Part shown: positions 47,419 to 59,400 of the stretch, in pieces
Numbering within the stretch: position 1 is the stretch's first letter
Layout: the number at the start of each line of letters is the position of its first letter
NCBI RefSeq assembly: GCF_000003815.2
Contig: NC_049982.1
Span: forward strand, 17,805,104 to 17,869,103
Reading direction: 5' to 3'
Source: Branchiostoma floridae
Lineage: Eukaryota; Chordata; Leptocardii; Amphioxiformes; Branchiostomatidae
Length of the DNA stretch: 64,000 bases
Position numbers and translations under genes: made by a program
Notes under the pieces: generated by a model
What the model saw: the letters and a program-made list of their open reading frames with translations, nothing else
What the model was told of the DNA's origin: nothing
Database searches by the model: none

Positions 47419-50400
47419 ATGACCCGGCATGCCAGGAACTGTACTGCAGGAGCAGTGTACACCTACCATGAGAAGAAGAAGGACACCCAACAGTCGGGGT
47501 ACGGGTCACAGAGGGCTCGGCTCAGCAAGGACTCCATTAAGGTCTGTATCAGCCTTAGTACTTAGTAAACAGGTTTTATAAGTTGACAATGATAGAATTG
47601 CGGTGTGCTATAATCTATGAACCAACTGCTTCCATAGTTTTATCGCCCTGTCGTCTATGGAGCCGAGGAAGTTAACGAGAACTTCCCCATGCAGACTATC
47701 TCGAAATAACTCCTGAATACGTAGGAGTCGCTGCAATTTTTAAATCCATAAAAAAAATGTATAAACATTGTCTCCAGTGCGTCACACAAGGTCGTTGCCC
47801 CATATACACTGCTTAGTAGAGTCGTTTGTGGTCATTTGTGTTGTTTAGGCAGACCATGATCCTATTGGAGCCAAACCTAGTAGTAGTAGTAAACAACACA
47901 ATATGGTGAATATATAATCTAGTTTGCATACCAGCCAAACTTGTAAAGATGTGCCCTGTGGGAACTGTGCAACTAAGTTTTAGGGTTTGAAAAGTCAAGT
48001 CTAAATCAGCTTTAAGTTGAATCAAAGTTATTTTTCAGGACTTTGACTGTTGCTGCCTGACTCTCCAGCCATGTAAAAACCCAGTTGTGACGTAAGTTAT
48101 GCTAAGTTTCTATACTGTATACTGTGACGGTTCCTTTACCATTTTACATAAATTTAGACTGCACATTTGTAGCCTAAAATAGTCTAATTAAGAGCAGCAT
48201 TGTGATAGAAGTACATGTACTTTTTGTAGCATAGACAGCATCTGAACATGATGTCCTATTCTCTGTAGTTTGGTGGCTTTTTAAAGCACTTCAAAACGTG
48301 TGACTTCAGACATTATCCTCACTGTATAACTTGGCTATTTAAAGATTGATCTACCACTGGCTGTTTTTCTCCCTGCAGCCCAGATGGCTATATCTATGAT
48401 AAAGAAGCCATTCTTGAGTACATACTTCACCAAAAGAGGGAGATAGCAAGGCAGCTTAAAGCTTTTGACAAGCAGACAAAGAAGCTTAAGGTAAGGCTGT
48501 GTTGATCATATCACTTACCATGCTAAATCCTTCTCAATAATGTCTGTTATGGATGAAACAACAGTAATAATAAATAGATAGACTTGGTCAATAATGCCTC
48601 TACATGTATGTATTAGATATGTCACCATGGTAGTTTTACAAACTTACAAAGTAAAATGTCTCTCATGGCCTTGGGAAGTGTGTCATGTTGAGAGTTACAA
48701 CATGTCATCAGTAGTGAACTATGTACATAGTGTCCATGTTCTAAGAAGTTGCAACTAAGGCCATTTTGGGGCTTAAAAGCAGATCAAACAACACAGTACA
48801 TATTTGCATATTTGATGGAAACTCATTGGTGGAGTAGACCAAGGATGTTAAAAAAAAAGGAGAGAGCTCACCATCAACACCTCGCTATTGTTCAGATCTG
48901 CTGGGTCCCGCAGCAATATATTGTTTCCACCCTTCAGAGGCACGCCTTTGATGCCATGTTGGCCGCACATATTCACGCCAAAACGCTTGAATCAGATGAG
49001 TCAGACGATAATCAGATGTCATGCAGCCTGATCCCAACTGAGAGCTGCCTAAACTAGCAATGAGATGTTTGCAGTTTCCGCAGTTTCCTTCTTTAGGAAG
49101 CAAAGGCTATAGTGCGTACAGTGGTGTCATTGAGAGAGCAAGATGGTGCCCATGCTGATACTTGATTTGGCGCTGTACACTCTGCTCAAAGTCATTATAA
49201 ATTTCCTTAGCGAGTCATCTTAAAACTGACAGTAAACAAGGGCCCACGTAACCCACGCTAGCTGGGCCCATACAGATTCACACCCACGGCCACTCTCTTC
49301 TTAATTTTAACCTGCTCAACTAGATTAAGTTCTGAGTAGGCATCCTGGAGTGCAGTTCACTGTCATGTCACTGTGGGGCACTTCTTCACCACTTCTGCAC
49401 ACAGCCAGTGGGAGACTGACTTATTACGCAGTTCAGTGCAAGGCCACACCAATTTAATTTCTTGGTTCCAAAAAAAATTTGGTCCCAATAAAAATAATAA
49501 CTCTAAGGTCCCTGAAATCAAGGATAGGTGCTGGACTGAAAGAAACTTCGGCTCAGTTAAAAACAACAAAACTTCTGAAATTAGAAATAACAGAGCTTCT
49601 GAAACTAGTACTCCTTTATGTTGTAAATCATCGAAAACCACCCATAGATCGTGAAATTTGTGCTGGAAAAAAGATGAAAAAATGTGTTGCCGTAAAAAAA
49701 ATGGCTGCCAATGCTGCCATATTTGGATGCCAACATGCAAATTTTGCATTTACATGTAATTGTAACTGGATAAGTATTCTACCAATTTGTATTATTTTTC
49801 CGGCGATCTGTGGAGCCTGGTAGAGGCTGATGATAAGACTTCCATACTGACCTCATACAGACTTGAATAGTCTTGAATATATACCCACGTGCGAACCCAC
49901 CTTAAGCACTACAAGTGTCTGTTCGAGCGAACATTAGGATCATTAGGAAACACATAGACCTTTTCTTTGACACATCCGTAGGTCAAGTAACCGACCTCTT
50001 GAAATCAGAATGACGTCGTTACTGCGCATACTTTTACCGTCTGAAAAGCTTGTAACGTCACGGCGTCAGGTGTCAGCCAGCAACGTGAGGACACATCCGG
50101 GCTTGAGAGCGGCGTTGTGACATAATGACGTAGAACTTTGTAACGTTTGGAACACGTATTGTCGCAAGCCGGATAAGCTGGAAAGGCAGCAGACAAGACC
50201 ATTTTTTTTCTCTAACGAGAGCTCTTCCTGTTGTTTTGTTAAGCCATGTCAGGGATCGAAATACTTTTTTTTTGCTACATGCAAAATTGCAAGTTGGCAA
50301 AAATTTTACGTGCAATTTGAAAATTTACATGCAAAATACAACTAGTCTATACTGCAATGATCTAGCCAGTATCCATCATTCCGTCCATTGGTGGAATTTT

Positions 50401-53400
50401 GCTGCTCAGGATGGATATGAATTTTGCCCATTCTGTCACATTTGACGGACAGAAATCGGCGCATGAAAATATAGACAGTACTTGCAATTTTGAAAAGATA
50501 TCCACATAAACAGCATGTGAGTTTGCAGTAAAGCCGAATTTGATTATTTATAACACCTACTGATGATCCCAGGCAGTCAAACAAAGGCACCGTGGCCTCA
50601 GTATTTTTACTATAGGCCAGGTATTTTCAACATGCAAGATTGCAAGTTCAGAATATTTTTACATGCAAATCTCAAAAATTACATGCAAATTGCAAGTTAA
50701 GTATGTGTATTTCGAACCCTGCATGTGGAGTGACTACACGTTTTGTTGTAGCGTGTGCCTTGATTTGCACATCAGAGAGAGAAAAATTTGAATCGGAAAC
50801 AAAAACTACACACGTAATTGCATGTATAATGCCATGCTTTAAAGTTAATACACGTGTATTTGCTTGACTTTTCAAGGGTGACTAAATCGCATTGATTAAC
50901 TGCATTTTTTGTTAATGTAAAAGTAACGATTTGCGCTTCGGAGAGGAAAGTTACTTATGTTTTTAAACTTACGTGGTTTTTAAAGTTGGGTGTTTGTTTT
51001 TTCATAGTGCATTTTATCGTTGACTTTAAATTGTAAAGAACGTTTTATAAAGAGATGAATGTAGGCTTTTATAAAGACAATTTAATCTCTACTAGTACTA
51101 TTGGATAAGATTCAAAGATTACTTTTGAACATTTAGAGTTACATCCATCATAATATTTCATGTCACTATAATAATAACTGGTGGAACAAACCAATACTAG
51201 TACATCTAACTGGAAAAAACTAGTTGAACATATAAAAGTAGTAAGGATCGTACATGTATGCAAATGTCATGTCATGTCATGTTTTAATCATTCTTGAACT
51301 AGTTGACGCGGTGATTCTATATTTATTCAGTCTTACTGGACAAAGTTAAGATCTTGGACATAGAACCAGACTTTTTTCACTAGAGGGATTAAAGAAGCTA
51401 TCTACATCAGAGCTTTAAAGCCATCCCTGAACAGAGATGATGGGCGCCATAGACTTCCTGCAACCTATGATCCACTGCTCATTGAGTTACGTGTTCTATC
51501 TGCATAACATGACGTCAGGGCAGCAGTGGATTGTTCATTTCTTGACAAAGACTGGTGATGTTCAGTCGAAAATTGGTTGAGTCCAATTTTTGTGCTGGAT
51601 TTTACAGTTCAACTAGTTCAAGAATGACTTCTACCAACACAGATGAACTTTCAAGTTATGTTAAAATCGTGTGTGGATGGTTCCTATGGTAGGACCACAC
51701 CGTACTGTAGGACTTAAGACAATGTAGAGATTGAAATGTCTTTAAATAGTATTACCTGGATGTCTAATCTTCATTAACAAATTTAGTCATATTTTCTTTG
51801 ATTCAGGGTTATTTTCTATTACCTTTCATGGTCAGATGATATTCTTGGTGTACGCAAGCTATTTCCTACTAGTCTGAAATTACTTGCACCACATCAATTT
51901 TACATGCACAAACTTGGGTATGCATGTGGCATTTTGGCAGAACAAATTAGTATGGATATTTTCTGCCAGTTTATTCTAATGATTTATTCTGCCAGTTTAT
52001 TCTGGCAATGTGGACCAAGAGTGAAGTCATTCAAAACATTTGGAAGTAATCCTCCAATGTTTACCCATTTATACTGTAAAATTATAGAGATCTATTTCCC
52101 CCATATTTGGCCACTAGTACTAGTTAGGTGGAATCCATTCAGGTAAGAAGAGCCTAATGATGACTAGTTAGGCACACACAGGATTTTATGGCTGAAAGAA
52201 ACACACCAAGGTCTTAGAATCATGTGGTATTATGTTTAACTTATGGTAAGTGGCAGGTTTAGTTGAGATTATTCATTGCTTCTCAACGTAGGATGTCTAC
52301 TTTGCCTTTTTACTTTGTTTCCATTAAGGCTCTCAGATGATTATGATCCAATATCACCGTCTGTGTTGTTGACTGCAGAGTATTAGCATGTCAGTGTAAG
52401 GCCACAGCAAGTAAATTTTATGGATGACATCCTCTACAGACTGCAAAAATAGTGCGATAGGGTGAAAAAAAAAAGATGGCTACATTTTCAATAATATGCA
52501 CCATTAAGTTGTAATGATTGTTGTAACAAGAATTAAAGGGACAAGCATGGTATCAGAGCAAACAAGGCATTCATTCCTGTATTCAAGACATGTACTGGTG
52601 TGGTAAAAGTGACACTAGTGTGGTAGACAGGCATCACTAACAAAGTTGGTAACCACACTCATGGCTTCCATATTGGTGTCACTTTCACAACTATCCAATA
52701 AGTTTTATTTCTACAACTACAGTCCTGGTTACCCTGCAAGTGTCACTTCTACAAGTACAATCATTAGGCTACAGCACAAAATATTTGCTCATTTTGGTAC
52801 TTTATCGTCATGTTAACCATCCCTGCAGAAGAAAAGAAATCTTGCTTTTTTCTGAAATCAGGCGAAAATTAATGTGCACGCCGATATCATCCATGAAATT
52901 TACTTGCTGTGGCCTAATTTACATGTATATGTCACAGTAGAGATCACGATCCAGTAGAATCGTCGATTCTCCTAGGAGAGATCGCGATCGGAGCTGGTCC
53001 TAGGGCCAACTCCGATCGGGGTCTCTCCTAGGAGAATTGGCGATTCTACTAGTATAGATTGCGATTGGGGTCTCTCCTAGGGCCAACTCCTATCCAAACT
53101 CAAATGATACTAAGATATGGGAAACAGACTGTGATCGGGATCTCTCCTAGGAGAATCGGCGATTCTACTAGGAGAGACCCCGATTAGAGTTGGCCCTAGG
53201 ACCAGCTCTGATCCAAACTCAAATGTTGTACAAGTGACACTAGTGAGGTAGCATTGAGTAGAAGTTTACCTTGAGTAAAGTTGAAGAAGTGACTCTAGTG
53301 TGGTAGTCTTGAGTGAACATTGTAGAAGTGACACAAGTACGCTTGTGTGTAGTTGGTGATGAGTTAGTAGGTTTGCATTAATACTAAATAAAATCATTGT

Positions 53401-56400
53401 TTTATCAAAAAAAGTATTGCTGTTTCATATATCTTAGTATCATTTGAGTTTGGATCGGAGCTGGTCCTTGGGCCAACTCTAATCGGGGTCTCTCCTAGTA
53501 GAATCGCCGATTCTCCTAGGAGAGACCCCGATCGCAGTCTGTTTCCCATATCTTAGTATCATTTGACTTTGGATCGGAGTTGGCCCTAGGAGAGATCCTG
53601 ATTGCAATCTATACTAGTAGAATCACCGATTCTCCTAGGAAAAACCCTGATCGGAGCTTGCCCTAGGACCAGCTCCGATCGCGATCTCTCCTAGGAGAAT
53701 CGACGATTCTACTGGATCGTGATCTCTACTGTGAGTGTGACATATACATAACCATACTGGGCTGTAAGAAGCCCTTTTTGGTCATTTTGCACATCCTAGT
53801 AGTGAGGCCCAACCCCAGTGGTTATCATTATATTAACGCCTAATATTGCCAACAAATCACTTATTGGTTGCTAAAGAGTTATCAATTGATAAATCATAGA
53901 AGTTAAGGACACTAACTAGGAAAGTGTTTTCTTTTTGCCCTAAAGGAAGATGAAGCTCAGAAGCAGAAAAGTGAGAAGCATTCCAAGATAAAAGCTTTCG
54001 TTGATAAAGGTAAATGTACATCCTTTTCTCAACAATTAATGTAAAAGTTTCCTACGCAAGTCTGTATCGGCTCCTTTTCTCAACAATTAATGTAAAAGTT
54101 TCCTACGCAAGTCTGTATCGGCTCCTTTTCTCAACAATTAATGTAAAAGTTTCCTACGCAAGTCTGTATCGGCTCCTTTTCTCAACAATTAATGTAAAAG
54201 TTTCCTACGCAAGTCTGTATTGGCTCCTTTTCTCAACAATTAATGTAAAAGAATCCTTGCTGGGAGAGTGACATCAGCTAAAATTTGATGGAGATGAAAT
54301 CCATTCATACGCAAACCTTGTTAGCCACCCACCTTCGTCTATAAAGGATGTCCCCTACTTACATGTAACCCCCCACACTCTCTGTGTGGTGATGTCCATC
54401 CTTTATTGAAGCTGTGCTATGTAATGTACAAAATGTACTAATAATATAGGGTTAATGACCCACCCTGAGGTGTATACGATGCCATAAGTCATGGCTGGTT
54501 CCTATAATCACGGAATGAACAGTAGAGTCCACATAGTCAGATTTGTTGACATCCTGGACCATTGGGAAGGATCTGGAAATCAGTGATGCCTAATCCACTG
54601 CAATAAACTGATCTTTTTTTCAGTACAAACTTTATGAAAAATTGTGAACCTCATATCATGTAGATGAACATACATGTATACGCTGAAACTAAGTCATGTA
54701 TCTTCATGAGACTACCCAAGTGCTTTTTTTCAAATATGGAGAGTTAGTACCTTTAATTATGGATCTCAAAATGTACATCTATTTGGAAACTACTCAGATC
54801 AGTATTCTCTTCAAGTTTGCATTTTCATTGATATGTACATGTGTAAAGTGTCTTTTGTGTTTCAGACTCTGTTTTCAGTTTTTTTTATGACTGGGCCAAT
54901 CTGACTCTAAGTCTTTCTCAGAAAGGCACTGGCGCTTCTCCAAATATTGTTATCTCCATAAAAATGGAGATATAGTTTTGGGTGTGTATGTCTGTGTGTC
55001 TGACAGGTGTGTCTGTGTGTTTGTTTGTGTTTCCGGATATTTGTGGCCAGCATTACTCAAGAACCTCTTGATGGATTGCCATGATATTTAGTACCTGGAT
55101 GTGCTATGGTCTTGATAGATAGCTTGTGACGGAAGAAATATGTGGTATATGTTTGGGTCCCCTAGCAGGTTGCTATGGAACTGCAGCGGCGTTTTTCTCA
55201 AAATCTTCGCCACTGACACAGACTCAGTTGACATTTTTTGTGGAAACATTATTTTAGGAAGAAGAATCATTAGAAAAATTCTCACCCCAAAATTACCATT
55301 ATGTGGGTATTCTTCTAGGATAATGACTAAATTGGTAATAAAAGTCATCATTCTGTCTGTGTAAATAAATTTGTTTTCTGTAGTCCCAGGTAGCCCAAAA
55401 CAACCTAAAATGCTCAGATTTAGCTAATCACTAGACAAGGCTGCATTACCATGTATTAAGATAAAAACTTGTTATGTATGTTACAGAGAAGAGCATCGTC
55501 AGCAAACCACTCAATCCCTTCATTGGAGCTGGACCCTCTAAGACAAAGGGTAAGGCTTCTACATATTGCCTGACAGGTAGGACTTGTACACATGTGCCAC
55601 CTATGTTGCCATACACAAGAAATAGAATGAAAGAGTTAGACAAAAACTACCCTGTGCAATATCCTGTCCCCTGTTTGTAAACATACATACAACAGTGCAA
55701 AGGACAAGCCTAATATACAGGATGCGAAAAGTGCAATGGTTGAGTTGAGCTTCATCTAGCTGATGTGACAAGACAAGACTCTCCTGCACTGGTGGTGCTG
55801 GGCATTGCAGTGGCCCAGGTGCTAGTGGTAGAGTTACAGCAAGCACCAAATGAATTTAAAGCAGTTTTTCTTTTTTTTTTCAAATGTGCTGGTTTATGAG
55901 GAGTGAAAGAAATGTTTGCAATATTTTCACATGCCTATCTGAACCATTATACAGAACAGACAGAGCCTGCAGGGGCCAGTGCAGCTGGACCAAGTACAAG
56001 TACAGGAGCCACAGGCAAGGATAAACAACTCCCCAGTTTTTGGATTCCTTCTCTCACACCGAAGGCAGAGGAGACCAAGCTGAAAAAACCTGTTAGTGGT
56101 TTATTACATTTTTACTTGTTTTCAGGTCATTTTAATATTAATTTTAATGGTTTATGCTACAGTGGTAAATGAATTTGAATTGGACTGACATTGTAGTGAA
56201 GGAGGTAGAATTTTAAAAGGGCTAGTTATAACAAAAATAAGTTGTTTTTTTCTGTGAAGTTGAGGCCAATATTATCCATGTGTTACCCTTTCAAATCCAT
56301 GGCTGTAAAAAATGCCATACTAAAAGAAATTTTGTATCATGAAGGAGTTCATGTACTGATGTAGTTCACTTCAATAACTACATAAGGATAGAATATGGAC

Positions 56401-59400
56401 AGTGATGCATTGGCATTAAAAAAATCTCCCTCAAAACACACTATCCTACCCAGACCATTGGCTTAGTTTATATACATGGTCACATTCTGACTAGTTCTGT
56501 GTGTCCTTGCCTGTCCCCATGCTGTAAACAGGAAGAGAAGGTGCGCTGTCCCATGAGTGGCAGGCCCCTGAAGATGAAGGACCTGATCCCTGTAGTCTTC
56601 AAACCTGTCAACGACCGGGACAACAAGACATCCCTCATCGTCAAACAGGTCCTGCTTCCGCAACTTCATTAACTCCAGATGGTTGACCTAACCTTACAAT
56701 TAACCACTGTTAACAATTAACCAATGTTTATCAACTGTGGCTTGTTGGACACCCTTTGCCCCAAAACAAAAATGTTGCTCATCAATGGTGCCTTACAAAT
56801 GTACATTGTACACGTCATGCAGTCTCTGTGAATAGTTTCATCAAGTTGGTAAATTAAATCAAAATAGTCTTCTTCGGAACACAACCCTCTGATTTTATTC
56901 ATCTGTATTAATTGACTTCTCGGCCAATTTCATCAGTGCGTAAACAGAAACTGCTCATTATACACTGATGAAAAAGACATTGAAACCCCTGCAGAAAAGA
57001 GGTTGTATAACAAAGAAGACTATGAACACGTGAAACACGTAAGCTGCTCTGACACTCACTCACTCACTATCCATTGTTTGATTGTACTGCTGCTGGAGTC
57101 CCTGATGCAGGGGTAGGCAGCAGTTGGCTATGTCAGTCGGCTATGTCAGTCGGCTAATGAATTGAAGAGTTACGAGCAGATGTAGGAAGGCAAAATCGTA
57201 ATGGTTCTCAAACGTCCAGTTTGCTCAGCAGCCAGCCTAGAAATGAAAAATTGAAATGAAACTCCCAGTTACTGAGTTACTGCAGCAGCCAGCCTCTCTA
57301 CATTTGCTATATTGAGCACCAACTAAGGGTTTGAAATTTTGTCGTCGGAAATTCATTTTTCTAGATGCTCATTGGGTGGAAGTTATTTTCATAGAAGTGT
57401 TGTTTGAAAATGTTTGTGAAAGCCAACATACACATTGTAGACATGTGACATGTTTTTTGTGGAGAGACATAACTTAAGTTGTGATGTTTAAGGACATATA
57501 CAAACTTCTGAGAATGGCAGCCAACTCCTCTGACTTCTTTCAGCTCATTTCAGATGGACGGTTCTGAAGATACCTGGGGTGTTAATTAGGAATTATCTTG
57601 AGACTGGAGTGCTTGACTGGAAAACATGGCCTCCTGTGGTGCTCTTCATTTCCCCTGCCTGCCTATGAGGTGTATCTGCTGACGCAAGTTTGGCACCCAG
57701 CAGAGTCTGCCATCAGTCCTTTCAAAACACCCACACTTACATCTACATTGATACTCGACTGTGCAGATTTGATATTGCATGAGTGGGCATCAGATTTTTA
57801 TGGGGAGCTTAAAAAACAGATACAGTGTACCATAAATTTGGAAATGTTCACAGTGAATCTATTTTCATGGTAAAAAGGTGACACCCAAATTTCCAAATTT
57901 CCAATGAATAAACATAAACATTGCTTTAGAATATACACTCACAGAGCTCTCAAAAAATTATTTTGTCAAGGCTCTGTATCCATCCAACAAATTTTGATAG
58001 ATACTAGCAACATCATCAAAATTCTAAAGTTTACAACATGATGCTGAGATCATAAGAAAGTTGTGCAGCACCATTATTTCATGCCTACAGAGAGTCCTGA
58101 TTTATCTGGGGCCAACAAATTTTGTCTGATGTCTCTGGTTTGCTTTGTGTTTTTTGTTCCCTGTGGGAAAAATATGGTACTGCTCAAATTGTACAGTAAA
58201 TGTGCATCTACGTATGTTAGTGATTTTTAAACCAGTATGAAGCCAAGATGTAATTTGTTCCTACTATCTGAACCCCCTTTTCCATTTCTCGTTCTGTAGG
58301 TCCGTTATGTTTGTGCTGTTACTGGTGATGCTCTTGGGAACTCTGTTCCGTGTGCTGTTCTGAGGCCATCGTAAGTCAGATATCCATGGTTGTCTGTATC
58401 ATATTATCAGAAAGTAAACAGCAAGTGAGGAAGATACGTATATGGTTGTGATGGTGTAGCTTTATGTGGCTACTACCCATGTCATAATTTTCCTTATGTG
58501 GATGAGTGGATGGACAGCCAGTCCAGGGGACAAAATGTAAGCATTTTTAAAATGATATTAAGAACATTGCTTATGTTTTAGTTTGAAAGTTCATCTGTGT
58601 TGGTAAATGACATAATGGATAAACTAAACTTTATCTAACCAACACCAAAATTGATTGGGACTTACCCCCCCCCCCCCCCATAAGACAACAGAAACAGCAA
58701 TGTCAAATAAATGATTGTCAACATGTTATAGGATCATCAGCTTGGTACATTTATTACTACATTGTTCTCCTCCTATGAAGAGGCGCAGTGGTGACCATGG
58801 ACTCTGTGGAGAGACTGATTAAGAAAGACATGACTGATCCAGTGTCTGGAGACAAGCTTAAAGACAGAGATATTATTCCAATACAAAGGGTAAGGTACTA
58901 GTACTACTTCCCTTAATATCTATTTCTTTTGAATGTGATACATGCTGCCCTGCATGAAGACTACCATAAATCTTAGTACATGTATATGTAGACAGGTGCA
59001 GTCTCTATCGATGAAAACTTACACAACATACATGTATGTATGTCAGATTGTCTTGGAAGCCAAAAAGCTACAAAAGCTTGGCCCTCTTTTTCAGCACTTG
59101 GCTCCAGTGCTTAAAATGGCTTCAGCACTGGAAATGTTAGTCAGCAATGGGCTTCCAGGACTGAGGCACTTTCAGCACTGGAAAAGCCAGTGTAAGCACT
59201 AGGAACTAAGTGCTTGGACTTTGTTCAGCACTGGAAACTGCTGACAAACATTCAGCACCTCGACCCTTTTCAGGGCCAGCCAAATCATTACCAGAAGGGC
59301 TGTGATTTTGTCTATCACAATCATATACAATAAAGTTTCTTTAGCACTGGGCACCCAGGGCTGAGGCCACTTTCACCATTGAATTAGCACTGTGCGGAGG

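Noticed and set aside
48749-49057. 102-codon plus-strand ORF in NOSIP intron 3
   Set aside because: No recognisable domain and no flanking splice sites in phase with NOSIP; it sits in repeat-rich intron sequence.
54014-54271. 85-codon ORF with a 17-residue repeat
   Set aside because: Translation of the 51-bp intronic tandem repeat right after the NOSIP exon 4 donor.
56700-57060. Possible retroelement coding relic (minus-strand ORF 56717-56902 and nearby plus-strand segment)
   Set aside because: No motif clear enough to name; codon pattern and length are at chance level.
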